DNA of 45,385 nt from Acidilobaceae archaeon (GTDB taxonomy: Archaea; Thermoproteota; Thermoprotei_A; Sulfolobales; Acidilobaceae), in assembly GCA_027080775.1 (NCBI GenBank), contig JALWPV010000072.1:1-45385 (forward strand), in the 5' to 3' direction. The notes under the pieces are model-generated. The model did no database searches, had not been told where the DNA came from, and saw only the letters and a list, made by a program, of their open reading frames with translations. Below are positions 1 to 8,327 of this stretch, one piece after another (position 1 is the first letter of the stretch; the number at the start of each line of letters is the position of its first letter). The translations under genes were made by a program, and so were the position numbers.

Positions 1-834
1 GGCGCGGAGCTCACGGAGCTGGGGGTGGAGGTTCTCAACGCCTTCAGGAGGGCCTACCAGAGGATACACGGCGCCCCCCCAAGCCCTCCCCGCGCCGCAG
101 GGAGGCCTGGGGAGCGGGCGGTGCTCGTCTATGCCGGCAGTAATGACCCCCTGCTCCAGAGGATCCTGGGCCTCCTAGGCGATAGGGGGGTGAAGGTGGA
201 GGCCCACTGGCTGGGCTCCCTCCAGGGGCTCGCGAGCGTCCTCCTAGGCGACGCTGACGTGGCCGGCGTCCACGTCGTGGATCCCGTGACCGGCGAGTAC
301 AATAAGACCCTCCTGGGGGGAGTGGCAGGGGCCGCCCACCTAGCCATGGTCAGGGGCTACAGGAGGAGGATAGGCCTCGTCTCCAGGAGGCCGGTCAGCG
401 TGGAGGAGGCGCTTCAGGGACTCCTGGAGGGTAGGCTCACAGTAGTCAACAGGCCCAAGGGCTCGGGGTCTAGGGTGCTCCTCGAGAGGCTGCTGTCCGA
501 GGCCGCTGGGCTGGGCTGGCCCCCCGACGAGGGCCTACTGGAGGCCAGAGTCAAGGGCTGGGGCCGCGTCGCGGCGACTCACACGGAGGTAGTGGAGGCC
601 GTAGCCAGGGGGGAGGCCGATGTAGGCGTGGCGGTCGAGGCCGCGGCCTCCACGCTGGGCCTCCATTTCACTCCACTAGCCTGGGAGTGGTTTGACTTCC
701 TTCTCGCGACACGCAGGAATCCGGCGGCACTCTCGCAGTTCATCGAGGTACTATGCTCCGATGAGGCAAGATTCATAGCAAGGGGGTTGAGGGGTTATGA
801 GTACTCTATCGAAAGCTGCGAAAGGATCCTCTAA
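1..834 (+). CDS. ModE-like regulator with periplasmic-binding-protein-type sensor domain (5' end cut by window)
   Basis: The reading frame is open from base 1, so the gene starts upstream of the window; 277 residues are visible. The first residues (GAELTELGVEVL) match the end of the winged-helix domain of ModE-type regulators, where an 'LT..G..ll' segment follows the wing. The rest (about residues 45-270) looks like a PBP-like effector domain (LysR-substrate/PF12727 type): it has the segment VNRPKGSGSRVLLERLL, then ATHTEVVEAVARGEADVGV, typical of domains that bind molybdate, tungstate or a pterin precursor. It sits just upstream of, and codirectional with, the tungstate transporter, so it is inferred to control that operon through the palindrome at 904-921. 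The family assignment is firm; the ligand is inferred. Confidence 0.75.
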   Translation, partial: GAELTELGVEVLNAFRRAYQRIHGAPPSPPRAAGRPGERAVLVYAGSNDPLLQRILGLLGDRGVKVEAHWLGSLQGLASVLLGDADVAGVHVVDPVTGEYNKTLLGGVAGAAHLAMVRGYRRRIGLVSRRPVSVEEALQGLLEGRLTVVNRPKGSGSRVLLERLLSEAAGLGWPPDEGLLEARVKGWGRVAATHTEVVEAVARGEADVGVAVEAAASTLGLHFTPLAWEWFDFLLATRRNPAALSQFIEVLCSDEARFIARGLRGYEYSIESCERIL

Positions 835-865
835 GATGGAGGGCATAGCGGCGGTTAGGTGGGGT

Positions 866-928
866 TAGTATTAAATTCGAACGCGGATCTCGGCATTTAC
901 CCGTTATCCGATAGCGGATAATTAGTTC
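866..928 (+). promoter_or_regulatory. wtpA promoter and palindromic operator
   Basis: A TATA box (AGTATTAAATTC, 867-878) lies about 25-30 bases before the expected transcription start near 897-900. A perfect inverted repeat, TTATCCG-ATAG-CGGATAA (904-921), follows it at the expected start of the transcript, 8 bases before the ATG at 929. A repressor bound here would block transcription. The adjacent ModE-like regulator is the natural candidate, but that is inference. Confidence 0.6.
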
Positions 929-2011
929 ATGTGCTTAAGCAGGTCACCAAGGTGCCCCTGTTTGGAGAGGCGGGTATGGGCGGCGGTTATTCTAGTTCTT
1001 CTCGTAATCGCCGCATCGGCGCTCTACTACACATCTAGGCACGGATCAAGTACTAGGACTGAACAAGCGCGTACTGGTGAGGTGGTTGTCTGCACGGCTG
1101 GCAGTATGGCCCTACCGCTTAAGGACATTATGGGCGGCTTCACGAATGAAACGGGGATTAAGGTTCTGCTGAAGCCTAAGGGGAGCGTCGAACTCATAAG
1201 AGAGTTCATAGGCTTGAAGAGCAGGTGCGACGTCATAGTGGTAGCCGACTACAGGCTCATACCCATGATGCTCTACCCCAACTACACGAGGTGGTACGCG
1301 GTCTTCGCCTCGAACGAGATCGTGGTGGCGTGGGGCAACCACACGAGGTCCCCCGGTGGGCTCCGGGAGATACTGGCTCAGTGGATCCGGGGGGAGGCGA
1401 GCTATGGGTTCAGCGATCCCAACAGGGATCCCTGCGGCTACAGGGCGGTAGGCGCCATAGCCCTCCTCTCGCTGGAGGAGCATAACTACTCCATACTGGA
1501 GGATCTAGTAGTGAAGAGGATCCCCGGCTCCCACTACGAGGCGGGGCCGAATGGCACCGTGGAAGTCTACATACCCGCCTCCTACACCCCCAGGCCCCCC
1601 CTCGTTATTAGGCCCAAGAGCATAGAGCTGCTCTCCCTCCTCGAGAGCGGGGAGCTGGACTACGCCATACTCTACAGGAGCGAGGCCGTGGAGCATCACC
1701 TCCATTATGTACCTCTTCCTCCGGGGGCCAATCTCGGTGACCCACACCTCGCGGGGGCCTACTCCAGGGTTGTTGTTCACATACTCGTAGGCACGCCGTC
1801 GGAGAAGGCGATAACTATGGCGCTGATAGCCTACGGCTTGACCATCCCCTCCAACGCCCCCAACGAGGAGGGCGCCCTACTCTTCGTGAAATACCTACTA
1901 CAGCACCTCCCCCAGCTGGAGGAATACGGCTTCAAGCCCCTCTCACCCCCGATAGGCTACGGGAAAATCCCAGCCGGGCTGGAGGGGCTCCTCAGTGGCG
2001 GCGGCAGCTAG
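929..2011 (+). CDS. wtpA: Tungstate/molybdate ABC transporter, substrate-binding lipoprotein-like subunit
   Basis: Extracellular solute-binding subunit that captures tungstate or molybdate oxyanion and delivers it to the permease. It is 360 aa with an N-terminal membrane segment at about residues 15-33 (VWAAVILVLLVIAASALYY). The mature part starts with the family hallmarks: TAGSMALPLKDIM, KPKGSVELIR, the DVIVVADYRLIPMML stretch and WYAVFASNEIVVAW. These match archaeal WtpA and distinguish it from bacterial ModA. The ATG at 929 lies 50 bases after a TATA box and a palindrome. Its end overlaps the permease gene by 17 bases, so the operon is wtpA-wtpB-wtpC. A tungsten enzyme (GAPOR) is encoded at 31-33 kb, which favours tungstate as the ligand. 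Wtp is preferred to Mod for this reason, though specificity cannot be read from the sequence. Confidence 0.85.
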   Translation: MCLSRSPRCPCLERRVWAAVILVLLVIAASALYYTSRHGSSTRTEQARTGEVVVCTAGSMALPLKDIMGGFTNETGIKVLLKPKGSVELIREFIGLKSRCDVIVVADYRLIPMMLYPNYTRWYAVFASNEIVVAWGNHTRSPGGLREILAQWIRGEASYGFSDPNRDPCGYRAVGAIALLSLEEHNYSILEDLVVKRIPGSHYEAGPNGTVEVYIPASYTPRPPLVIRPKSIELLSLLESGELDYAILYRSEAVEHHLHYVPLPPGANLGDPHLAGAYSRVVVHILVGTPSEKAITMALIAYGLTIPSNAPNEEGALLFVKYLLQHLPQLEEYGFKPLSPPIGYGKIPAGLEGLLSGGGS

Positions 2012-2792
2012 GGGGCTCGTTGAGCGCGGCCTGCTGCTATTTTCGGCTCTGGCATCGTTTTTCGTGCTCCTCCTAGTCCTGCCACTGGTGGCCCTATACG
2101 CTGGCGTGAAGCCGGGCGTCCTCGGGGCCATGCTCTCCTCGCCCGAGATGCGGGAAGAGATATTGGGGGGCTTCAGGGTAGCCCTCCTCGCCTCCCTGAT
2201 AGCCGTGGGGATCCTCCTAGCCCTCGGCGTCCCCACGGCATACGTTCTGGCGCGCTACGACTTCCCCGGGAAGAGGGTGGTGGAGGGGGTCATAGACATA
2301 CCACTGGCGCTCCCCCACGTCGTGGCCGGCGTCATGCTGCTGGAGGCCTACGGCTCGTGGGGCCTTGCGGGCCCCCTGCTCAGGAGGGTAGGCCTGGTAA
2401 TCGAGGATCACCTGGCGGGCGTGGTGGCGGTGATGGCTTTCGTCTCGGCCCCCCTGCTCGTTGACACCGTCAAGGTCGGCTTCCAGTCAATACCAGAGAG
2501 CCTCAGCGCCGTCGCCCGCACCCTTGGGGCCTCGAGGCTGCGAGCATTCCGCGACATAGAGCTCCCCCTGGCGGCTAGGAGCATAGCGGCGGGCTCCCTC
2601 CTAGCCTGGGCCCGGGGGCTGAGCGAGGTGGGGGCCCTCCTGGTCGTAGCGTACTACCCCAAGACGGTTAACATACTCATACTAGAGTATCTCAGCATAT
2701 ACGGTCTCCCCTACGCTGTCACCCTAGCGGCGGTCTACGCCACGCTGACCCTGGGGATATTCGCCGCCCTGAGGGTGGTGACACGCTCTTGA
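1995..2792 (+). CDS. wtpB: Tungstate/molybdate ABC transporter permease
   Basis: Membrane subunit of the oxyanion importer, 265 aa, with about five to six hydrophobic helices beginning LLLFSALASFFVLLLVLPLV. The cytoplasmic coupling (EAA) loop is visible as ARTLGASRLRAFRDIELP near residue 175-192, the site that docks on the ATPase. The GTG start at 1995 lies inside the end of wtpA, and the TGA stop overlaps the TTG start of the ATPase gene, so the three genes are translationally coupled. The length is normal for ModB/WtpB permeases. Confidence 0.87.
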   Translation: MAAAARGLVERGLLLFSALASFFVLLLVLPLVALYAGVKPGVLGAMLSSPEMREEILGGFRVALLASLIAVGILLALGVPTAYVLARYDFPGKRVVEGVIDIPLALPHVVAGVMLLEAYGSWGLAGPLLRRVGLVIEDHLAGVVAVMAFVSAPLLVDTVKVGFQSIPESLSAVARTLGASRLRAFRDIELPLAARSIAAGSLLAWARGLSEVGALLVVAYYPKTVNILILEYLSIYGLPYAVTLAAVYATLTLGIFAALRVVTRS

Positions 2793-3514
2793 TCGAGGTC
2801 GAGGACCTCGTCGTCAGGCTCCCAGGCTTCACGCTCGAGGTCCCCCACCTGGAGGTGGGGGAGGGAGAATACCTGGTGGTGCTGGGGCCGAGCGGCGTCG
2901 GCAAGACGCTCCTACTCCACGCCATAGCAGGCCTGGTCGCGCCGGCCCGGGGGAGGATAGTGATCGGGCGCCGCGATGTGACCAGGGAGCCGCCGGAGAG
3001 GCGTGGGGTAGCCCTGGTCCCCCAGGACTACGCCCTATTCCCCCACATGAGCGTCCTAGACAATATAGCGTATGGCCTCAGGGTCAGGGGCATCCCCCGC
3101 TGGGAGGCCTATGGGAGGGCTAGGGCTTACGCCGAGGCCCTGGGCATAGCGCACCTACTCCACAGGAGGCCGGGGAGCCTGAGCGGGGGCGAGAAGCAGA
3201 GGGTGGCCCTAGCGAGGGCCCTAGCCGTGGAGCCGAGGATCCTGCTACTCGATGAGCCCCTAGCTAGCCTCGACCCCCAGGCCCGGGCCCGCGGCAGAGG
3301 CCTCCTCAGGGAGATCCACGAGTCGCGCGGGGTGACGGTAGTCCACGTCTCCCACAACATAGTAGACGCCGCGACGCTGGCCACCAGGGTGGCGTACATG
3401 AACGGCGGCAGGCTCGAGTGCACCTGCACCACCAGGGGCTTCCTGGAGAGCCCCTACGCCGAGCCCTACCTCGAGGAGCTGCGGCCCCTGGCCGGCCTGC
3501 TCGGGGGGCGCTAG
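2789..3514 (+). CDS. wtpC: Tungstate/molybdate ABC transporter ATP-binding subunit
   Basis: ATPase that drives the importer, 241 aa. It has Walker A GPSGVGKT (about residue 34), the Q-loop in VPQDYALFP, the ABC signature LSGGEKQRVALARA, Walker B ILLLDEPLASLD and the switch histidine in VVHVSHN. It starts at a TTG that overlaps the permease stop (TTGA). It lacks the long C-terminal TOBE/MOP extension of bacterial ModC, being essentially a nucleotide-binding domain plus a short tail, so oxyanion feedback through that domain seems absent. The 3' end overlaps the convergent gene by 4 bases. Confidence 0.87.
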   Translation: MIEVEDLVVRLPGFTLEVPHLEVGEGEYLVVLGPSGVGKTLLLHAIAGLVAPARGRIVIGRRDVTREPPERRGVALVPQDYALFPHMSVLDNIAYGLRVRGIPRWEAYGRARAYAEALGIAHLLHRRPGSLSGGEKQRVALARALAVEPRILLLDEPLASLDPQARARGRGLLREIHESRGVTVVHVSHNIVDAATLATRVAYMNGGRLECTCTTRGFLESPYAEPYLEELRPLAGLLGGR

Positions 3515-4278
3515 CCGAGCCTCTCGGCGGCGACCCTAGCCCTCTGCCTCTCAACCATCTCCTCATGCTCCACATCTCCTATGGGCCCGGCCAGCCGCCT
3601 TGAGAGGCTGGCCACGACCTCCTCGTGGCCGTAGATTATAACCTCGTCGCCGGGGAGTATGACCTCGTCCGGCCCCGGCGCTCCTATGTACCTGATGCTC
3701 CCGTCCTCCCCCCTCCTGTATATGCCGAGGACTATGGCTCCCTCATCCTTGAGCCTCAGCTCCCTCAGCCTCCTGCCTGCCAGCCAGCTCCCCGGGGAGA
3801 CCTGGAAGCTCGAGACTATGTAGCCGTGGCCGACTCCCAGCAGGCTCTCGTAGTCGACGACCCTGATCGAGGTGAACCTGTCGAGGGCCCAGTCAATGAC
3901 CCTGCCGAGGAGCCTGTCAACGGTCTTGCTGCTGGCGAAGACGTAGAGGAGGAGGAGCCCCAGGGAGAGGACCCCGAGCCTCGCGAGGGCGCCCCTACTG
4001 GTCTGGCCTATGAAGGTCAGTATGAGGGCCGCCATGGAGCTGGTGAGCCCCGCGCTACCCAGTAGTATGAGTATCCTGATTATCCTCCTCCTAACCGGGT
4101 GGTTGACGACGTACTCCGACTCGCTCGTAGTGAAGCCCGCCCCCGAGAAGGCGCTCTGGGCCTGGAAGCTTGCCACGTCCCTAGAGAGCCCCGTACGCAT
4201 CAAAGCCTTAGTGGCAATCTTGTTCACGACAATGCTAAACAGGATTATCAGGAGGAGCGTCGCCAGGGGCGTCCACAA
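3511..4278 (-). CDS. Membrane protein with TrkA-C (RCK-C) domain
   Basis: Predicted 255-aa integral membrane protein. It has a hydrophobic N-terminal third (WTPLATLLLIILFSIVV, then two or three helices to about residue 140) with the conserved loop SGAGFTTSESEYVVNHPVRR. A soluble C-terminal TrkA-C domain follows (SSFQVSPGSWLAGRRLREL... PGDEVIIYG), the fold that senses nucleotides or cations in K+ transport systems. The whole architecture matches a widespread uncharacterised family of TrkA-C membrane proteins. An ATG in the same frame exists at 4311, but the TTG at 4278 is chosen: GGGAGGGTG lies 8 bases before it, and the TATA palindrome GGATATATCC (4317-4326) would place the transcript start near 4295, downstream of the ATG. 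Ion transport is inferred. Confidence 0.7.
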   Translation of the reverse strand: MWTPLATLLLIILFSIVVNKIATKALMRTGLSRDVASFQAQSAFSGAGFTTSESEYVVNHPVRRRIIRILILLGSAGLTSSMAALILTFIGQTSRGALARLGVLSLGLLLLYVFASSKTVDRLLGRVIDWALDRFTSIRVVDYESLLGVGHGYIVSSFQVSPGSWLAGRRLRELRLKDEGAIVLGIYRRGEDGSIRYIGAPGPDEVILPGDEVIIYGHEEVVASLSRRLAGPIGDVEHEEMVERQRARVAAERLG

Positions 4279-4316
4279 GCCAGTGGCACCCTCCCGGGGT
4301 CGCCAACGCATCCAGG

Positions 4317-4326
4317 GGATATATCC
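4317..4326. promoter_or_regulatory. Palindromic TATA element between divergent genes
   Basis: GGATATATCC reads the same on both strands. It sits 39 bases upstream of the TrkA-C gene start (4278) and about 115 bases before the MNT gene start (4441), so it could serve as TATA box for either or both. Confidence 0.45.
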
Positions 4327-4440
4327 ACGATAGCAGCCCCATGGCCCCCGGCTGTCACGCTGTCCTCCTGCCGTGGAGGCGCCAGTAGTGGCCCCCCGTT
4401 ATTACGGTCCAGCGCTAACCTCCGGCTGGGGCTCGAGAGC

Positions 4441-4848
4441 GTGCCCGGTGGCTGCACAGCGTTACTCGAGGCCGTGAGGAGGGTTGCCGGGGAGCGCCTG
4501 CCTAGGAGGCGCGGGTCTTACATTGTAGTGTTTGGGAGCGTCGCTGAGGGTAGGTGTGGGCCTCTCAGTGATGTGGATATCGCCGTTAAGGGGCTTAGCC
4601 TCGGGGAGGCCTCGGAGCTAGCTGAGGCCGTGGAGGCCGCCACTGGGAGGAGAGTGGATGTGGTGATCCTGGAACACGCGGGCCTCCCCCTACGCTACGA
4701 AGCCCTCGGCCGCGGGGTCCTAGTGGCTGGTGATAGGGAGGCGTTCACCCTCGACAGATGGCTCGCCATAGTCGAGTGGCTCGACTTTAGGGATGCATAC
4801 GAGCACATGCATAACGCCTACCTCAAGAGGATCCTCAGACGGCCCTAG
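4441..4848 (+). CDS. mntA: MNT-domain nucleotidyltransferase, antitoxin of a HepT/MntA module
   Basis: A minimal nucleotidyltransferase of 135 aa. The active-site motif is complete: FGSVAEGRCGPLSDVDIAV gives GS-X10-D-V-D, with a further Asp on a later strand (RVDVVILE). In MntA/HepT systems this protein neutralises the HepT RNase by transferring AMP to its tyrosine. The GTG at 4441 is the first in-frame start after the upstream promoter region. The frame stays open farther upstream, but that part is antisense to the neighbouring gene and does not resemble the family. The HepT gene begins 6 bases after its stop, as usual for this module. Confidence 0.78.
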   Translation: MPGGCTALLEAVRRVAGERLPRRRGSYIVVFGSVAEGRCGPLSDVDIAVKGLSLGEASELAEAVEAATGRRVDVVILEHAGLPLRYEALGRGVLVAGDREAFTLDRWLAIVEWLDFRDAYEHMHNAYLKRILRRP

Positions 4849-4854
4849 AGAAGG

Positions 4855-5290
4855 GTGCCCCCAGGATTGAGGCCTGGAGTATCAAGGAGGCTCGACAGGG
4901 TTCTCGCGGCTCTCCGCAGGCTCGACAGGTTATCATCCATGGGCCTCGGCGAGATAGAGGAGAGGGACCTGCTCCCACTGCTAGAGCGCGAGGTCGAGGT
5001 CGTGATTCAGGGCCTCCTCGACCTGCTCCTATATCATATCCTCCTCCGGCTGGGCTCCCCCCTCCAGCTACTCAGAGATAGGCCACATACTGGCAAGGCA
5101 TGGAGTCCTCCCCAAGGCGGAGGGGGAGAGGCTCTCCCGCATGGCCAGGCTGAGGGACATAGTGGTCCACGCTTACCCCGACATAGACTACGCGATGCTC
5201 CACGGCTACGCTGCACAGCTACGCCTCGACGCGAGGAGGATCCTCGAATACATGCTATCATATATGAGGGAGAGGGGCATCGACCCGTAA
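4855..5290 (+). pseudogene. hepT: HepT-like toxin (HEPN RNase), frameshifted in a C-run
   Basis: HEPN-domain toxin partner of the preceding antitoxin gene. The N-terminal half (RRLDRVLAALRRLDRL ... LLPLLEREVEVVIQGLLDLLLYHI) is read in one frame up to about base 5060. The C-terminal half continues one frame over: SSYSEIGHILARHGVLPK, then the RNase motif RDIVVHAY (R-X4-H-X-Y), ending at the TAA at 5288-5290. The frames join at a run of six C (5057-5062); five C would give a continuous protein of about 144 aa with LGSPSSYSEIG at the join. The catalytic motif is intact, so this may be an assembly error, a recent inactivation or slippage. Start at GTG 4855, or TTG 4867. Confidence 0.7.
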
Positions 5291-5317
5291 TCCCCAGGCC
5301 CTGGGGGTTGGGGTGTT

Positions 5318-6556
5318 GTGGCCAGGGCACTCTTCCTGCCGTCACACGTTGGGCTGGGCCACGTCGCCCGGGATGTGGTAATAGCTGGGCTCCTCCGCGG
5401 GCTCGAGCCCCGGGTCTCTATTGAGTGGTGCACTGCCGAGCCGGCGCTGGGGTTCCTCGAGAAGCTGGGGAAGAGGGTCGCCCCTGGCTGCGCGGGCCTG
5501 GAGAGCTTCTCGCAGCCCATAGAGGACCTCTACAATGGGAGGGTGAGAGGCCTCAGGGACCTAGCCTCGAGCCTCTCGATCCTCAAGAGGAACTATGAGG
5601 TGATCTCCGGGCTCCTCGAGGGCTACGACCTCGTGTTCGCCGATGAGTTCTGGGAGGTAGTCTACTCCGTGCCAGACGAGGTACGCAGGGGGATAGTATT
5701 CGCGACTGACATAGTCTACAAGCCCTACACGCTCAGGCCCCTCGACTCCCTCCTCAGCCTAGTCCTGAACAGGTACTTCAAGAGGGTCCTAGCCAGGTAC
5801 AGGGAGCTGATCTACCTCAACGACCCCGACATGCTGGGCAGGGCCCGCTGGTACCCCCTCGTGGGCGGGAGGGTCGCCGGGTGGCTAGAGCGCAACGCCT
5901 ACACAGCAGGCCTGGCGACAAGCTACCCGCCCGGCGGCCTCCCGAGCGCCGGCGAGGCGAGGCGCAGGCTGGGCCTCAGCGGCGACGAGGCACTCGTGGT
6001 GGTAACGGTCGGTGGCACCTCGGCCTCCAGCAGGGAGATGCTAGACTGCATAGACAGGGCCTCCCACGCCGTAGCAGAGGCGGTCAGGGAGGCCACGGGG
6101 GCGAGCCCCAGGATCCTGGCGCTACCGGGCCCCAGGACCCCCTGGAGGCCCTCCAGCCCCCTAGTCGAGGTGCCAAGCGACCCCGCCCCAGCAGGGCTCC
6201 GGGACTACTACGCTGCAGCGAGCCTCTTCATAGCCAGGTCAGGCCGCACCACCACGGCCGACCTACTCTGCGCCGGGATCCCCGGGGTCCTCATACCGAT
6301 CCCCGGCCACTTCGAGCAGGAGGAGATAGCGCGCCACATGAACCGCAGGCACGGCTACCCAGTCCTCGACCAGGAGAGCTGCACCCCCGAAAGGCTAGCC
6401 TCGGCGGTGCGGGCCGCCCTCAGCAAGAGGCCCAGGCCTCCCCGGGGCCTCTGCCTGGGGGCCTCGAGGACGGCTGCGAGGCTCGCGGAGCTTCTCAGAG
6501 CCCCTACGCTCCGCCCTCCTAACGGCGGTGGCGGCGTAGGCGGCGCTGGCCAGTAG
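5318..6556 (+). CDS. Glycosyltransferase of the MurG/GT28-like superfamily
   Basis: Predicted two-domain GT-B glycosyltransferase, 412 aa. The N-terminal loop SHVGLGHVARDV fits the G-X-G-H-X-X-R acceptor-side motif. The donor-binding half has VVVTVGGTSASS, then RSGRTTTADLLCAGIPGVLIPIPGHFEQEE, which is the nucleotide-sugar site of the UDP-sugar (GT1/GT28) families. It probably makes a glycolipid or a glycan for surface proteins; acceptor and sugar are unknown. GTG start at 5318, 28 bases after the HepT stop. The recognisable domain ends near LAELL (about base 6499); the last 19 residues are low-complexity and overlap the 3' end of the convergent transporter gene. Confidence 0.75.
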   Translation: MARALFLPSHVGLGHVARDVVIAGLLRGLEPRVSIEWCTAEPALGFLEKLGKRVAPGCAGLESFSQPIEDLYNGRVRGLRDLASSLSILKRNYEVISGLLEGYDLVFADEFWEVVYSVPDEVRRGIVFATDIVYKPYTLRPLDSLLSLVLNRYFKRVLARYRELIYLNDPDMLGRARWYPLVGGRVAGWLERNAYTAGLATSYPPGGLPSAGEARRRLGLSGDEALVVVTVGGTSASSREMLDCIDRASHAVAEAVREATGASPRILALPGPRTPWRPSSPLVEVPSDPAPAGLRDYYAAASLFIARSGRTTTADLLCAGIPGVLIPIPGHFEQEEIARHMNRRHGYPVLDQESCTPERLASAVRAALSKRPRPPRGLCLGASRTAARLAELLRAPTLRPPNGGGGVGGAGQ

Positions 6557-7660
6557 CAGGGCGGCTGAGGCCTCTAAGGGGGCAGCGGGGGCTATGTGGT
6601 CGTATAGGAGCCCCCCGATGTAGGGCCCCGGCGCCCCGGCTAGGCCCCTCACGCTGTTAGCTAGGGAGTAGGCCTCCCCCAGCCTCTCGCGGGGGGTTAT
6701 CCTCGCTATCAACGCGCTATACGATGGCACCCACACCGAGATGCTCGCACCCACCGCCGCCAGGGCCAGGGCGGCCCCCGTGAAGCTCGAGGCAGAGGCG
6801 AGCCCCAGGGCCCCCGTTGCCCCGAGGACCTCGCTCGCGGCGACCCACATCCACGCGCCCCCGCGATCAACCGCCCTCCCCGCAAGGGGTAGGAGCCCCG
6901 TGTTCGTGGCCCCCATCAGGCTCATGAGCACGCCCACCTCGGCCTTCGTGAACCCCCTCTTGTAGAGGTACGCCGATAGCGTTGGAGCCCAGAAGGTCCA
7001 CGAGAACCTGTCAAGCGCGACGAAGACCAGGACGCTGGCCAGGCTCCGGGAGGGCCTGAGCGCCGCCCTATACGCCTCTGCTAGGCTGCCCCGGGGCCTC
7101 AGGCCCTCCTCGCCCGGAGGCCTCACGGAGAGGGCGGCGAACGCCGCGAGCCCCGCTGCCGCCAGGCCGGCCACTATGAGGAAGGACGCCCTGAAGCCCA
7201 GGGCCTCGGCCGAGTAGCCGGCGGCCGCCGGCCCCACTAGGCGCGAGGCGCTGAAGGCCATAGAGGTGAGGCCCACGTAGTACCCGAACCTCGAGGACTC
7301 AACGCTCCTCGCTAGGAACGCTGTCCTGGCGGGCTGGCCCACCAGGAAGGATGCTAGGAAGAGGGCGTAGGAGACGGCGAGCAAGGCGAGGCTCCTGGTA
7401 TAGGCGGGTAGGAGGGGGGCCACGACTAGGAGGGACCCCGCTATTACGACGACAACCCTGCTCCCGAGGGCGTCTATGGCGTAGCCGCTGCCAGGCAACA
7501 CCAGGCTGACCGCGAGCCCCGCCAGGGCGGCTGCGCCTCCTATCAAGCTCATGCTATATCCTATGCTGGCCATGTACATCGGCAGGAGGGCCATGAAGCC
7601 CCCAACCGCGGCGCCCCTCAAAGCGTTGAACGCCGCCAGCGCCGCCACGTTCCTGTTCAA
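6395..7660 (-). CDS. Major facilitator superfamily transporter
   Basis: A 421-aa protein with about twelve hydrophobic helices and the typical MFS pattern: helix 1 FNALRGAAVGGFMALLPMYM, the loop-2/3 region (GSGYAIDALGSRVVVV) and a second-half counterpart (PLAGRAVDRGGAWMW). The substrate is unknown; drug or sugar export are common roles. It starts at TTG 7660. The last 40 or so residues are Arg/Pro/Gly-rich and lie antisense to the end of the glycosyltransferase gene (162-base overlap), so only about the first 380 residues are family-like. Confidence 0.8.
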   Translation of the reverse strand: MNRNVAALAAFNALRGAAVGGFMALLPMYMASIGYSMSLIGGAAALAGLAVSLVLPGSGYAIDALGSRVVVVIAGSLLVVAPLLPAYTRSLALLAVSYALFLASFLVGQPARTAFLARSVESSRFGYYVGLTSMAFSASRLVGPAAAGYSAEALGFRASFLIVAGLAAAGLAAFAALSVRPPGEEGLRPRGSLAEAYRAALRPSRSLASVLVFVALDRFSWTFWAPTLSAYLYKRGFTKAEVGVLMSLMGATNTGLLPLAGRAVDRGGAWMWVAASEVLGATGALGLASASSFTGAALALAAVGASISVWVPSYSALIARITPRERLGEAYSLANSVRGLAGAPGPYIGGLLYDHIAPAAPLEASAALLLASAAYAATAVRRAERRGSEKLREPRSRPRGPQAEAPGRPGPLAEGGPHRRG

Positions 7661-7794
7661 GGCGCCTCCAGCCGCCCCCAGGAGGGATGCACGGGCTATT
7701 AGGCCGAGCCGCTGAGGGCACTGGCCTGGGGGATGGAGTGGGAGCAGCTCCTGCTAGGGCCTGCCCCAGGCCCCGGGGCCCCCGCGGGCATGGT

Positions 7795-8286
7795 GTGGCC
7801 CTGATCCTCCCCTGCAACGGGTGCGTGAGGCTTGGGGACTACATGTTATGCGATGGCTGGAGGAGGGTGTGGCGCTACGTCTGGGATCTTGTACTGGCCG
7901 GGGCGGTGGACTTAGCGGCGGTTGATAGCTGCAAGCCTGGCCTAGTCTACTGGGGCCAGGAGGCCTCCCTCTCGTGGTGCGACCTGAGCCCGCGGTGGGA
8001 CTACTATAGAAGGAGGCCGTGGAGGCTCGAGGCGCTCGAGAGGGCCCTCGAGGCTAATCTACTCGAGTTCTCCACGCGCCATAGGGCGATAGTCTACTAC
8101 GTGGACGTCAAGGCCTACAGGCTCGCCCTCGAGGCGGCCTCAAGGCCTCTGAGGGCCCGTGGCTACCCCATAGTGGACGCTGGCCCCCACCCGGCGACCG
8201 CCCTCGGGTTCAGGAGCAGGGCTAACCTCGCAAGGCTCCGCTCCGTGCTCGCGGGTCTAGCGTCCACGGCGCCTCCCACCCTATAG
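7795..8286 (+). CDS. DUF5591-like protein (archaeosine synthase central-domain relative), tentative
   Basis: A 163-aa protein starting at GTG 7795 with ALILPCNGCVRLGDYM. The opening 'hhhPC' strand, a helix (WRRVWRYVWDLVL), a strand with loop (VDLAAVDSCKPGLVYWG), an aromatic stretch (WDYYRRRPW) and a late strand (AIVYYVDVKAY) follow the order of the DUF5591 domain of archaeosine synthase ArcS and its DUF6884 relatives. Identity is low, so this is a fold-level guess. The following gene, 41 bases downstream on the same strand, is TGT-like; ArcS itself carries a TGT-like domain fused to DUF5591. Longer in-frame starts exist (7687), but that extension is Pro/Gly/Arg-rich and antisense to nothing useful. 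Confidence 0.45.
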   Translation: MALILPCNGCVRLGDYMLCDGWRRVWRYVWDLVLAGAVDLAAVDSCKPGLVYWGQEASLSWCDLSPRWDYYRRRPWRLEALERALEANLLEFSTRHRAIVYYVDVKAYRLALEAASRPLRARGYPIVDAGPHPATALGFRSRANLARLRSVLAGLASTAPPTL

Positions 8287-8327
8287 TCGAGTTCCTCAGA
8301 CGCGGAAGGCCCGGGGGGCTCAGGGGG

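Noticed and set aside
4099-4440. N-terminal extension of the MNT nucleotidyltransferase
   Set aside because: Antisense to the TrkA-C gene and its promoter, and unlike any MNT protein N-terminus.
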